Positions 17,091 to 25,813 are shown, counted from the first letter of the stretch. The stretch: 64,000 nucleotides of DNA from Nitrospirota bacterium (GCA_021790195.1 JAJYIF010000014.1:24673-88672); one strand, 5' to 3'. Notes: generated by a model not told the origin, from the letters alone. Numbers and translations are program-made.

Positions 17091-17100
17091 CTTCTTCCTG
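17091..17100 (+). repeat. CTTCTTCCTG motif copy before the FN3/PKD gene
   Basis: Exact CTTCTTCCTG 8 nt after the miniprotein stop, continuing TAACTGAG. The rest of 17084-17376 has no gene; a TATATT box lies near 17290. Confidence 0.5.
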
Positions 17101-17376
17101 TAACTGAGATAGAAGGCAGCGCTTAGAAGGGCGATAGATTCTAACGAAAATCATCATTGATGCATTGTGCTTGCCAGTGCAACGTGTCGGGAATCACTCT
17201 TCGGAAACATCCTGGCCGGGCTGGAGTGATATATATCTGGCTGCATCGGTCGCAACACAATTTTCTCTTTCCTTTACAACTCAGTTTTGTTATATTCCTT
17301 AAAGGGGTGGCTGGTAGATCTTTGCTTGATGATTCCAAGAAACAATCAAGAAATGAAGTGAGGGGGAATGCCTATT

Positions 17377-19245
17377 ATGAAAGCAAACAAGACTCAAAGT
17401 GCGTTCAGTGTCTTTCTTATTTCCCTATTACTGATTTTCACTACGAACTGCGGAGGCGGAGGGGGAGGAGATTCCTCTGGCAGCACTACACCCCCGCAGT
17501 CTCAGCCAGCTGTTCCGTCGGCACCGCAAGGGGTAACGGCAACCGCCGGGAATGGACAAGTGACGGTAAGCTGGAACCAAGTCGCTGGTGCAACCTCCTA
17601 CAACATTTACTGGTCAAGGACTGGCGGGGTGACGAAGAATACAGGAACGAAAATATCTGCTATGACAAGTCCGTATTTGCATGCTCCCCTTGACAACAAT
17701 ACGACATACTATTACGTGGTTACAGCGGTCAGTATTTCAGGGGAAAGCGCTGATTCACCACAGGTATCGGCAACTCCCTCTGCTCCTGTAAACAAGGTGA
17801 CGACAGCCTTGTTCGTCGGACCAGACAGTGCATTAAAGGGTGCCACAGTCACGTTTGATGCATCTGCATCCAGTAGTCCCAACGGCGCCATAGCATCTTA
17901 TTCCTTTGACTTTGGTGAGAGCGGTCCTAGCGTTACACAAACCTCTCCCGTATTTACACATACGTATGCAATATCGGGAACTTATTCGGTTACTTTAAGT
18001 GTGACAGATACCAGCGGAACAACTGTTTCAACAAGCAAGGAAATTACCATTGGAATGGTCCTTTCTCAGCCCGTCAATGTATCAAATACCGCGGGATGGT
18101 CTCAGGGCCAGAGTTTTGCCATTGATGGACAGGGCGCAATAAATGTCGCTTGGCAGGAAGATGGAGGGGACATTCTATTTTCTCGTTCAGTGGATGGAGG
18201 AAAGACGTTTTCTGCTCCAAAAGCAGTAATGACTCGACTTAGTAATTATAACTCTGATCAGATTAGATTAGTGAATACTAATAGCGGCACCATACTGATC
18301 TCATGGACATTGTTTGACACGGTTTCTGGAGGCGCTGAAGTCCTATTTTCCAGCTCTTCGGATGGCGGCAGCACTTTTTCTTCCCCGGTCATAGTATCAA
18401 CCGTTGATAATGTAAATTCTTATACGCCTTCAATTGCAACAGATGGCAACAACAGAATAGGAATCGTCTGGGATGATGCCAATCTTAATTTCGAAAATAC
18501 TAAGGCTGTCGAAGGTATCTTTTATGGCCGATCTGATGACAATGGTTCCACCTTTTTTCAACCAAAGATTATCCTGAGGCAGGACGGGACTCCTTCCACT
18601 TCTGGCACAAGTTGTCCCGACATAGCGATATCTTCCCAAAACATATATGTTACCTGGCCTATGGGACCATCTGAGGGAGATATATATTTTTCGAGATCTA
18701 CCGATGGCGGAACGACATTCTCTGCACCTATAGACATTCCCAATTATCCCGCAAAATCCTGGTGTCCACATATGGGTCTAGATTCTGCGGGCAATATCTA
18801 TGTTGTTTGGGACGAAGGATCTGCCTTGACAAAAAATAGATATATTCTTTTCTCACAGTCCACCGATAAAGGTTTATCTTTCAGCAGGTATCGATATCTG
18901 TCGACTCTGTTCCCAGATTCTTTCTGTTCCAATATTGCGGTCAGTGATGCAGGAACAATATTTGTTACATGGTCGACTGGCGATTTCAACAACAATACGC
19001 ATAAATCCTTCCTCGTTTATTCATCAGACAGTGGTAAGACCTTTTCCGCTCCGCTCAAAATCCCGGTTATCACCGGTCAGGATGCTTGCCCCAGCATTGC
19101 TGCAAAGGGTTTAAATCAGATTAGCTTTGTGTGGAGCGGGCCATTTAAACTACCTGTTATCCCCTCCCAAAGCTCGCCTGTTCCGAATGCAACGCTTGAT
19201 AAGCCTGACATATTTTATAGCAGTGGCATAGTGTCAATTCCTTAA
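17377..19245 (+). CDS. Secreted lipoprotein with fibronectin III, PKD and sialidase-like repeats
   Basis: 622 residues from ATG 17377 (AGGGGG 10 nt ahead; ATG 17368 is too close to it). Signal peptide and lipobox TTNC are followed by a glycine run. Domains in order: fibronectin type III at ~45-130 (APQGVTATAGNGQVTVSWN...), PKD at ~135-220 (SYSFDFGES......TYSVTLSVTD), then a beta-propeller of BNR/Asp-box type with recurrent S.DGG.TFS.P units (five or more: VDGGKTFSAP, SDGGSTFSSP, DDNGSTFFQP, TDGGTTFSAP, DSGKTFSAP). It is probably a surface-anchored glycan- or protein-binding factor. Sialidase catalytic residues were not identified, so enzymatic activity is not claimed. Confidence 0.85.
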   Translation: MKANKTQSAFSVFLISLLLIFTTNCGGGGGGDSSGSTTPPQSQPAVPSAPQGVTATAGNGQVTVSWNQVAGATSYNIYWSRTGGVTKNTGTKISAMTSPYLHAPLDNNTTYYYVVTAVSISGESADSPQVSATPSAPVNKVTTALFVGPDSALKGATVTFDASASSSPNGAIASYSFDFGESGPSVTQTSPVFTHTYAISGTYSVTLSVTDTSGTTVSTSKEITIGMVLSQPVNVSNTAGWSQGQSFAIDGQGAINVAWQEDGGDILFSRSVDGGKTFSAPKAVMTRLSNYNSDQIRLVNTNSGTILISWTLFDTVSGGAEVLFSSSSDGGSTFSSPVIVSTVDNVNSYTPSIATDGNNRIGIVWDDANLNFENTKAVEGIFYGRSDDNGSTFFQPKIILRQDGTPSTSGTSCPDIAISSQNIYVTWPMGPSEGDIYFSRSTDGGTTFSAPIDIPNYPAKSWCPHMGLDSAGNIYVVWDEGSALTKNRYILFSQSTDKGLSFSRYRYLSTLFPDSFCSNIAVSDAGTIFVTWSTGDFNNNTHKSFLVYSSDSGKTFSAPLKIPVITGQDACPSIAAKGLNQISFVWSGPFKLPVIPSQSSPVPNATLDKPDIFYSSGIVSIP

Positions 19246-19451
19246 TAGCAGAGCCGATATATGTCAGTAAAGTCTAAACGATCTCATATATAATGCAACA
19301 TATATATTTGCGCTCATACTCCCTACAATAAACTGGGATGCTTGAAGTTCTTCAGCTTCTGAAAGCGACATTTGATTCACAAGACGCCAGACTTTCTCCC
19401 GTACCATGCTCAAAAAAAATCGGTCAGCAACGACAGATAGAAGTTTCATTT

Positions 19452-19509
19452 TCTTCCTGAAGTCGAAACCTATTTCGATTTCTCGAATCTATTTCTTTCC
19501 ATTTATACT
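19452..19509 (+). promoter_or_regulatory. TCTTCCTG motif and TATACT box
   Basis: TTCCTG at 19454-19459, then 44 nt, then TATACT at 19504-19509, within the 460-nt gap 19246-19705, which holds no gene. Confidence 0.35.
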
Positions 19510-19647
19510 CTCCACAACGCATAGTCGAAGCTGCAGTTTGGTCCTACAATTCTAAAGCCATATCTGAGGCTCTATCATTCAATATCGACATTGCAAGGAA
19601 GGCCCCCAGAAATAGGAATTCTCTCGAAAAATTCGGTGATTATTTAC

Positions 19648-19674
19648 TTGACTTTTCTTTTATGAGTGTATAAT
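19648..19674 (+). promoter_or_regulatory. Promoter of the IPTL-CTERM gene
   Basis: TTGACT at 19648-19653 and TATAAT at 19669-19674 are 15 nt apart (a short spacer), 32 nt before the ATG at 19706, which has a near-perfect ribosome site (GGAGGAGGGCAA). Confidence 0.6.
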
Positions 19675-19705
19675 TATCTTTAGCAAGCGAAAAGGAGGAG
19701 GGCAA

Positions 19706-20818
19706 ATGAAGCTTAAAATCTTAGTCTTAGCATTCCTTTTGTTAATTGTTTTGTCATATCCTGTCTATGCGCAGACATGGACAAACGTCTCCCCTTCATG
19801 GGATCCTACTAACGGTTACGTTTATAGCATGGCGGTTTACGGGGGCAACCTCTATGTGGGAACGTATAACGGAGGGCCAGCGCAGGTGTGGCAGTATAAC
19901 GGGACAACATGGTCAAACGTCTCCCCTTCATGGGCTGCTGCTAACGCTGGCGTTTATAGCATGGCGGTTTACGGTGGCAACCTCTATGTCGGAACGTATA
20001 ACACCGGAGGGGCGGCGCAGGTGTGGCAGTATGACGGGACAACATGGTCAAACGTCTCCACTTCATGGGCTGCTACTAACAATGCCGCTGAAAGCATGGC
20101 GGTTTACGGTGGCAACCTCTATGTCGGAACGTATAACGGCGGAGCGGCGGCGCAGGTGTGGCAGTATGACGGGACAACATGGTCAAACGTCTCCCCTTCA
20201 TGGGCTGCTGCTAACACAGATGCTTTAAGCATGGCGGATTACGGGGGCAATCTTTATGTCGGAACGATTAACACCGGAGGAGCGCAGGTGTGGCAGTATG
20301 ACGGGACGATATGGTCAAACGTCTCCCCTTCATGGGCTGCTGCTAACGATTACGCTAGTAGCATGACGGTTTACGGAAGCAACCTTTATGTCGGAACGGA
20401 TAACGGCGGAGGAGCGCAGGTGTGGCAGTATGACGGGACAACATGGTCAAACGTCTCCCCTCCATTGGCTGCTCCTTACTATGCCGCTTATAGTATGGCG
20501 GTTTACGGTGGCAATCTTTACGCGGGAATATATAACGGCGGAGGAGCGGCGCAGGTATGGCAGTATAACGGGACGACATGGACAAACGTCTCCCCTTCAT
20601 GGACTGCTGATAACTTTGCCGTTTATAGCATGGCGGCTTACGGGAGCAATCTTTATGTCGGAACGAGTAACAGCGGCTTCGCGGCGGCGGAGGTGTGGCA
20701 GTTGTATGTTGGTGTAAGTGTCCCTACCATGACTGAATGGGGGATGATAATTTTCATGATCTTGGCAGGCCTTGGGTCGGTATACTATCTCAAGAGACGG
20801 AAACAATTGGAAAGCTAA
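19706..20818 (+). CDS. Seven-repeat beta-propeller-like secreted protein with IPTL-CTERM tail
   Basis: 370 residues. A Sec signal peptide (LVLAFLLLIVLSYPVYAQ) precedes seven nearly identical 42-45-residue repeats of the form TTWSNVSPSWAA...SMAVYGGNLYVGT...AQVWQYDG. The C-terminus is VPTMTEWGM, a membrane segment and KRRKQLES, an IPTL-CTERM-type sorting signal recognised by exosortase-like systems in Gram-negative bacteria. Seven blades suggest a closed propeller. Repeats are almost identical in DNA too, implying recent duplication or gene conversion. A broken paralogue tail lies at 12045-12191. No exosortase is in the window. Confidence 0.88.
   Translation: MKLKILVLAFLLLIVLSYPVYAQTWTNVSPSWDPTNGYVYSMAVYGGNLYVGTYNGGPAQVWQYNGTTWSNVSPSWAAANAGVYSMAVYGGNLYVGTYNTGGAAQVWQYDGTTWSNVSTSWAATNNAAESMAVYGGNLYVGTYNGGAAAQVWQYDGTTWSNVSPSWAAANTDALSMADYGGNLYVGTINTGGAQVWQYDGTIWSNVSPSWAAANDYASSMTVYGSNLYVGTDNGGGAQVWQYDGTTWSNVSPPLAAPYYAAYSMAVYGGNLYAGIYNGGGAAQVWQYNGTTWTNVSPSWTADNFAVYSMAAYGSNLYVGTSNSGFAAAEVWQLYVGVSVPTMTEWGMIIFMILAGLGSVYYLKRRKQLES
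19775..20701 (+). repeat. Seven tandem coding repeats of about 130 bp
   Basis: Units of 126-135 bp repeat the blocks ACATGGTCAAACGTCTCC, TATGTCGGAAC and CAGGTGTGGCAGTATGACGG. Length changes are multiples of three and fall in the glycine/asparagine loop. Confidence 0.9.
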
Positions 20819-21394
20819 GATAGCTTATGAGAACAAGACAGGGGCGAGAATGTCATTTTATCCCCTGTCTTGTACGAAGCGTTTTATCCCGATCGTATTC
20901 TTCATAAAGTTGCTGCTTCTTGAAACTCAACAGTTGTCGGTGGAGCCCGGAGCGTGAGGCTTCCTTATTCACATATCTGCTCCGGTGAATGCTTCTGGAC
21001 AAAACTTTCTTTTCCGAAGAAGAGGTTCTTTGACGTTTAATGTCCGGAGAAACCAACACCGCCGACCATCGCGCTGAAAGCTCGTGCCGATTATTGGCAT
21101 GGATCTTCATTTCTGCGGAGGCAAGCGTGTTACGGGACAAAGTCTGCGTCAGTTGCGGAACCGGCTACCTATTTGTTCTCAGGTGCTAGAGACTTTTACG
21201 GACAGAGGCTTGACTTTGGATTTCTGTAAGGTAGATTACTTTCTAAACAGTAGCAAAATTGTAGCAGAAAATATCCGAATGCACAGAAATTAGGAAAAAT
21301 ATGTAAATTTTGCAACTAAACTTTTCTCTGACGTTTCAATCAGTTAGGCTCGAATCCAGACCAGAAGCCCGTTTGCGAAAATGGCTCCGGAGCG
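20819..21394. other. No recognisable gene
   Basis: Right end of the island. It holds a degenerate motif copy (GCTTCTTGAAACTCAAC near 20911) and short frames without ribosome sites. Confidence 0.5.
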
Positions 21395-21434
21395 GTCCTA
21401 AGTCCAGCGCGTCTGCCAGTTCCGCCACTCTCGC
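21395..21434 (-). pseudogene. 5' half of the disrupted tRNA-Leu gene (anticodon TAG)
   Basis: The minus strand reads GCGAGAG, TG, a D arm (GCGGAACTGGCAGACGC) and GGACTTAGGA with anticodon TAG at 21398-21400. After that tRNA homology stops: no matching anticodon stem, variable arm, or CTCTCGC follows. The missing 3' end matches 10738-10765. Confidence 0.8.
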
Positions 21435-21548
21435 TGATTGATTCTTAGAAGGTCTCCATTTCTCTTGAAATCCGTCCTGATCGTCTTCGGGTCCAAAGAG
21501 CGGCACGACGCAAAGCCGCATTGCGAGCGCCCGGAACCGATCTTATTT

Positions 21549-21740
21549 CTACTTCTCGGACTTCCCTTCGGTAAAGAAACGCATCAGAGAATCCGCTTCC
21601 TTCGGAGGCAGGTCGAATTTGAAGCACGCCTCTTCAATCAACTTTCCCAGGACCGCTTCCGGATGCTCCAAGCGCATGCCCGATATCCATCTGACCGCCT
21701 TTCTGAACTGCTCGCCTTCAGGCTGAATGTCCTTCTTCAT
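21549..21740 (-). CDS. Small conserved-looking cytoplasmic protein
   Basis: 63 residues with an excellent ribosome site (TGGAGGGAAAC before ATG) and an A/T-rich TATAAT-like region 25 nt upstream. The sequence is helical and charged (AVRWISGMRLEHPEAVLGKLIEEAC...FDLPPKEADSLMRFF), without membrane segments. No family is recognised. It is divergent from the PilZ gene. Confidence 0.7.
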   Translation of the reverse strand: MKKDIQPEGEQFRKAVRWISGMRLEHPEAVLGKLIEEACFKFDLPPKEADSLMRFFTEGKSEK

Positions 21741-21874
21741 GTTTCCCTCCAGAAATTATTCAGACACATCTATTATAATTCTTTTTTGCGGATTATCGCC
21801 CTTCAACCTGGTCTTTAAGGACTGACTCGTAAAAACCTTTTGCATCAGAGTGCGTTTTGTGCTACGATTTTCGC

Positions 21875-22531
21875 ATGGATGAGAGGCGGCATTACAAGAG
21901 ATTCGTTGTAGAGGGCATAGAGGGGACCCTCATGTTTGCCACCGATGTAGAGATCCTGAACATAAGTATCAACGGCGTTGCCCTCAGAGCCAACAGAAGA
22001 CTTGAGATAGGCAAGGAGTATACCTTAAAGCTTGATTTTAAGGACAAGAGCGTTTCCATGACCGGGATCGTTGTCTGGTCGGTCCTCAGCGAACTGCACA
22101 CGGACCGGCATGTCGAGGGGGTCCCGATGTACAAGGCCGGCATGAGATTCACCGACGTAATATCGAACAAGATGGCCAAGCTCCTGGATTTCATCGAGAC
22201 TTATAAGCTCTCTGAAGATCACCGGCTCAATTTCAGGTTCGGTGTGGCATCCCCGGAAAAAGCGGTCCTCGGAGGACCGCACAATTATCACGTGAAAAAG
22301 ATCAGCGCTAGCGGCATGCTCATAGAGACAGACATGCCCCTCGAGGCCGAGGACAGGCTTCCCATGGAGTTTTTTCCGGAGGGCAACAGCGCTATAAAAT
22401 TCATAGGAAGAGTTGCATCCTGCGTCGAGATCACCAATGCCGTGCCCAAACACTATGACATAGGCGTCGAGTTTATCGAGATGGGGGAGGACGACAGGAA
22501 ACGCCTAAGAGAATTCATCGGGACCCTCTAA
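21875..22531 (+). CDS. Protein with two PilZ-like domains
   Basis: 218 residues from ATG 21875 (the frame extends 6 codons further). It opens with DERRHYKRFVVEG, the RRxxR c-di-GMP-binding motif of PilZ, followed by NISINGVALRAN (the D/NxSxxG motif with Asn). A second, weaker PilZ-like barrel begins near residue 115 (HRLNFRF.......KKISASGMLIET). Such proteins bind c-di-GMP and tune motility or polysaccharide output. No cyclase or phosphodiesterase is near. The second barrel lacks the arginine motif and may be structural. Confidence 0.85.
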   Translation: MDERRHYKRFVVEGIEGTLMFATDVEILNISINGVALRANRRLEIGKEYTLKLDFKDKSVSMTGIVVWSVLSELHTDRHVEGVPMYKAGMRFTDVISNKMAKLLDFIETYKLSEDHRLNFRFGVASPEKAVLGGPHNYHVKKISASGMLIETDMPLEAEDRLPMEFFPEGNSAIKFIGRVASCVEITNAVPKHYDIGVEFIEMGEDDRKRLREFIGTL

Positions 22532-22541
22532 AAGCACCCCT

Positions 22542-23180
22542 TCAGACTATAACGTCATCGGACAATTCGTTCGTATCATCCGGAGTAACAGGGAAATGGA
22601 GGGCTAGCAGCTCGCCGGACTCGTGAATCGCCTTGCAGAGGGAATCGCAGGCCCGTCCTTTTCTTATGCCTTCTGACACGCCCTTCACAAAGCCGTCCAA
22701 CGTCTCCTGGCCGATCTTTTCATGAATGCCGCTGTCTGCAAGGACCCTGACCTTTCTTTCAAAAATTGAAATCAAGAAGAGGATGCCTGTGTTCTTTCTG
22801 GTCTTATACAGTCCCTTCTCATAAAAAGCCCTTACCGCCCTCTGCCTCACGGCATGCTCCTTCCTGTGTAACCCCACAAATGCAGATTTAAGCGTCCCGA
22901 CCCTTCTGAAAAGGAGCCGGGCCGGAAAGAACAAAACAAAATTAAGAGGCACGTACCACCAGACCGAGGAATGAAATAAGGAAACGGTCGTCGTCAGCGA
23001 CAAAAGTCCTGAGAGGAGCACGGCGCCGATAACCTCGGCTTCAAAATAGTGGTCGCTGCTTTCTACGACCATGACCGCTATCTCGCCGATCGTCCGCGAC
23101 TCGGAACTGCGGATCGCTTCCCTTATCCTTTTTCTTTCCTCTTCGGAAAAAAACTTCTCCGCCCTTAATCCATGCTTCAT
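22542..23180 (-). CDS. TPM-domain membrane protein
   Basis: 212 residues from ATG 23180, which overlaps the preceding stop by one base (TAATG), so translation is coupled. A TPM domain (FFSEEERKRIREAIRSSESR, GEIAVMVVESSD) surrounds two membrane segments (VIGAVLLSGLLSL, WWYVPLNFVLFFPARLL), and the second half continues the fold (TGILFLISIFERKVRVLADSG). TPM domains occur in photosystem II repair and general membrane-protein quality roles; the specific target is unknown. It is the last gene of a LemA-TPM-TPM operon. A longer frame to 23384 is the shadow of its upstream neighbour's glycine-rich tail. Confidence 0.85.
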   Translation of the reverse strand: MKHGLRAEKFFSEEERKRIREAIRSSESRTIGEIAVMVVESSDHYFEAEVIGAVLLSGLLSLTTTVSLFHSSVWWYVPLNFVLFFPARLLFRRVGTLKSAFVGLHRKEHAVRQRAVRAFYEKGLYKTRKNTGILFLISIFERKVRVLADSGIHEKIGQETLDGFVKGVSEGIRKGRACDSLCKAIHESGELLALHFPVTPDDTNELSDDVIV

Positions 23181-24157
23181 TACCAATCTCCCGAGGCCCC
23201 GCCGCCGCCGAAATCGCCCCCGCCGCCGCTGAAGCCTCCCCCGCCGAAATCGCCGCCGCCCGAACCGCCACCCATTCCCCAGAAACCGCCGCCCGGTCCA
23301 AACCCGCCACCCGGTCCGAATCCTCCGCCTCCATAACGTCCTCCCGCCGAAAATAGGAGAGGCAGAAGAATCCCGGCGCCGCACCCTACCAGCGCAAGAA
23401 CAATAAGCGCAATAAGTCCGAGAGGAAATCCTGCAAGATGGGCGAGCATGGGCAGACCCACGGCACCTGATACCGCCCCCATCAGGCGGGACATGCTTCC
23501 AAGGACAAGCAGGGCGATACCGCCGAAGATGAGGAAGGTCAGGGCACGGGAATACTTTTCATGTATCTGCGGCGCATGGTTTCCGTCAGCCTTGAACTCG
23601 CCCCGCGTCGCATCGATTAACGAAGAAATGCCGGCGATAAAACCCCCGTCGTAGTCTCCTCGCTTGAAACGGGGTTTCACAACAAGATCTATGATCCTTC
23701 CGGCCATGAGATCCGTCAGCCTTCCCTCCAGACCCTGTCCCACCTCTATCCGCATCTTCCTCTCCTGTCTCGCAACGATAAAGATAGCGCCGTTGTCCTT
23801 GCCCTTCTGGCCGATCTTCCATGACTCGGCGACCTTGATGCCGAAATCCTCGATCTCTTCGCCCCCTAAAGAGGGGACCGTCAGAATTACTATCTGCGTC
23901 GAGTCGCTCTTTTCGAAGGCCGCCAATTCCCTTTCGAGCTCTCCCCTTGCCTCAGCAGATATCATACCTGCATAATCATTCACATATCCGTGAAGCTCCG
24001 GCACATCAAGGGCATATGCCGGAGAAGAGAGAACGACGAAGCAGGACACGAGACATAGTATGCACGCAATGAACGCGCCCCGTGCATCACGCATCGCGCA
24101 TCCCGAAGCGCCTGCCGGTAATTCCCCGGACTTGACGAGCCGCATTAACCGAATCAT
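23180..24157 (-). CDS. YgcG-type TPM-domain protein with glycine-rich tail
   Basis: Up to 325 residues; ATG 24157 is 3 nt after lemA, but the signal peptide suggests translation may start at MRDARGAF about 21 residues in. After cleavage (SSPAYA-LDVPEL) a TPM domain follows (YVNDYAGMISAE, TQIVILTVPSLGGEEIEDFG, GKDNGAIFIVARQERKMRIEVG), then two membrane segments and a tail of GGG/FGG repeats ending GGGASGDW. The architecture is typical of proteins encoded beside LemA. Function in the envelope is inferred only. Confidence 0.88.
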   Translation of the reverse strand: MIRLMRLVKSGELPAGASGCAMRDARGAFIACILCLVSCFVVLSSPAYALDVPELHGYVNDYAGMISAEARGELERELAAFEKSDSTQIVILTVPSLGGEEIEDFGIKVAESWKIGQKGKDNGAIFIVARQERKMRIEVGQGLEGRLTDLMAGRIIDLVVKPRFKRGDYDGGFIAGISSLIDATRGEFKADGNHAPQIHEKYSRALTFLIFGGIALLVLGSMSRLMGAVSGAVGLPMLAHLAGFPLGLIALIVLALVGCGAGILLPLLFSAGGRYGGGGFGPGGGFGPGGGFWGMGGGSGGGDFGGGGFSGGGGDFGGGGASGDW

Positions 24158-24160
24158 GAG

Positions 24161-24745
24161 CTAAAACTGCACCTTCGGCGCCTTTTCAGCGCCCGCCTCC
24201 GCTTTGAAGGGCTCTTTGAGCTTAAGGTGAAGAAGCATGCTGTTTGTAATATTATTGGGGAATATCCTTAAGGATGTATTGAACGTCTCAACCGCCCTGT
24301 TATACCTTATGCGCGCCACATTGATCCTGTTTTCGGTGCCCTCGAGCTGATGCTGCAGGTCCTGAAAATTCTGGTTGGCCTTGAGGTCGGGATACTTCTC
24401 CACGACGACCATAAGACGTGAAAGGGCGCTGCTCATTGCGCCCTGCGCTTCCTGAAACTGCGTAAACGCCTTTGGATCTTCCAGGATTCCCTTGGACATC
24501 TGGATAGAGCCTACCTTGGCCCGCGCCTCGGTCACCGCAGTAAGCGTTTCCCTCTCGTGTTTTGCATACGCCTTCACAACCTCCACGAGGTTCGGGACAA
24601 GGTCGTTCCTTCTCTGGTAAGCCGCCTCGACGTCTCCCCAAGCCGCCTTCACCGCCTCTTCGTTCGCCTGCATCTTATTATAACCGCAACCATAGAAGCT
24701 GAAAAGGACAACAAAAGATATCAAACACAACAGACTTCTTCGCAT
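24161..24745 (-). CDS. LemA-family protein
   Basis: 194 residues from ATG 24745, chosen for GGAGGAAGGA directly ahead and a lipoprotein-like signal (FSFYGCGYN). The LemA core is complete: [37 protein letters not shown], and the late [18 protein letters not shown]. LemA proteins are mainly helical, extracytoplasmic and of unknown activity. First gene of the operon with two TPM proteins, a widespread association. Divergent from the L,D-transpeptidase. Confidence 0.92.
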   Translation of the reverse strand: MRRSLLCLISFVVLFSFYGCGYNKMQANEEAVKAAWGDVEAAYQRRNDLVPNLVEVVKAYAKHERETLTAVTEARAKVGSIQMSKGILEDPKAFTQFQEAQGAMSSALSRLMVVVEKYPDLKANQNFQDLQHQLEGTENRINVARIRYNRAVETFNTSLRIFPNNITNSMLLHLKLKEPFKAEAGAEKAPKVQF

Positions 24746-24854
24746 TCCTTCCTCCATTACTATTTTGATCCAATCTATAGTAGAATATTTTAAACAAAAA
24801 ATACTTTTAAAGCCATACCGGCACATAACGAATTCTGAAAACAAAGGGTGATCT

Positions 24855-25760
24855 ATGATATTAAGAAGCTGGAAGAAGATGGAAGTTTCCCTGATGGTTG
24901 CATTTCTTTTTGTCTTTGCCCTGCCGCCGGGGGCAAAAGGAGAAGTGTTTTTTTACGGGGCCGGCCAGACCGTGATCGGCAACCCGAAAACCGAATTGGC
25001 TGAAAACGGTGATTCCCTGATTGAGATGGCACGAAGGTTCGATCTCGGATACAACGCGATTGTGGCCGCAAATCCCACGCTCGACCCCTTCGTGCCGGGA
25101 GAGGATGCTGACGTCGTCCTGCCTACCTCTTGGATATTGCCGGACGTGAAGTCATACAGCGGCATTGTTATCAACGTTTCCGAAATGCGAATCTACTATT
25201 TTTATCAGCGGGGAAAATCCAGGCTGGTCGATACATTCCCCATCGGGATCGGCAGCGAGGGATTTGAAACGCCCGTAGGGCAATTTAAGATAATACAAAA
25301 AATCGTTCACCCGAACTGGTATCCACCCGCGTCCATCAGAAAGGAAAGACCGGAGCTGCCCAAGGTGGTCCCGGCGGGTCCGGACAATCCCCTTGGATCA
25401 CATGCATTGAGGCTCTCGCTCGGCACCGTCCTTATCCACGGCACAAACAGGCCCTTCGCTGTGGGCAGGATGGACAGCCATGGCTGCATAAGAATGTATC
25501 CTGAGGATATTCCCGAGCTTTACAAGAAAGTCCCCAATGGCACCGTGGTGACCATTGTCCGTCAGCCCGTCAAGGTGGGCGTCAGGGACAAGAAAGTGTA
25601 TATCGAGGTACACAAGGACGGGAATCGGAGCAGAAGGGACTATTCCGTTGAAGCGGTCCGCTTGCTGACGAGTAAGGGACTGATCAAAGAGGTCAATACA
25701 GAGAAACTTTATCGGGCGTTGCAGAAAAAGCGGGGAATACCGGTCAACATCTCAAATTAA
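24855..25760 (+). CDS. L,D-transpeptidase (YkuD) with LysM-like N-terminus
   Basis: 301 residues with a signal peptide. Residues ~40-95 are LysM-like ([24 protein letters not shown]). Residues ~100-240 form the YkuD catalytic domain: His195 in LIHGTNRP and SHGCIRM with His209 and Cys211, the nucleophile. It forms or remodels peptidoglycan cross-links or attaches lipoproteins. This order matches the ErfK/YbiS group. Convergent with the coiled-coil lipoprotein gene, separated by a bidirectional hairpin. Confidence 0.94.
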   Translation: MILRSWKKMEVSLMVAFLFVFALPPGAKGEVFFYGAGQTVIGNPKTELAENGDSLIEMARRFDLGYNAIVAANPTLDPFVPGEDADVVLPTSWILPDVKSYSGIVINVSEMRIYYFYQRGKSRLVDTFPIGIGSEGFETPVGQFKIIQKIVHPNWYPPASIRKERPELPKVVPAGPDNPLGSHALRLSLGTVLIHGTNRPFAVGRMDSHGCIRMYPEDIPELYKKVPNGTVVTIVRQPVKVGVRDKKVYIEVHKDGNRSRRDYSVEAVRLLTSKGLIKEVNTEKLYRALQKKRGIPVNISN

Positions 25761-25796
25761 GAAGAGGGCCCAAAGACCTATCTTCAGGCCCTCTTC
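25761..25796. terminator. Bidirectional hairpin between convergent genes
   Basis: GAAGAGGGCC (25761-25770) and GGCCCTCTTC (25787-25796) form a perfect 10-bp stem with a 16-nt loop. No long T-run follows. Confidence 0.65.
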
Positions 25797-25813
25797 ACAG
25801 CATCGCCTTATCG

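Larger units (their letters stand above)
10766..21394. mobile_element. Genomic island splitting a tRNA-Leu gene
   Basis: The segment is bounded by the 3' half (left) and 5' half (right) of one tRNA-Leu gene. It is visibly more A/T-rich than its surroundings, with many TTG/GTG starts and single-gene units. It contains a truncated tyrosine recombinase, a broken IPTL-CTERM gene, an intact tRNA-Leu(TAG), an HNH protein and several lipoproteins or surface proteins. Direct att repeats were not identified by eye; boundaries are those of the tRNA homology. Confidence 0.7.

Noticed and set aside
12357..20930. Integron-type attC sites between island genes
   Set aside because: Some motif copies contain ACTCAAC, which fits RYYYAAC, but I find no matching GTTRRRY partner at a constant distance and no attC-like stem; the recombinase also lacks visible IntI features.
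21336..21434. Intact tRNA gene at the right island end
   Set aside because: CAATCAG and CTGATTG flank the region and could look like an acceptor stem, but the D arm is 8 nt away instead of 2 and no proper anticodon, variable or T arm follows.
22542..23384. Arg-rich protein start extending the second TPM gene to 23384
   Set aside because: The extra N-terminus is the other frame of the glycine-rich tail of the upstream gene; ATG 23180 with TAATG coupling is the real start.
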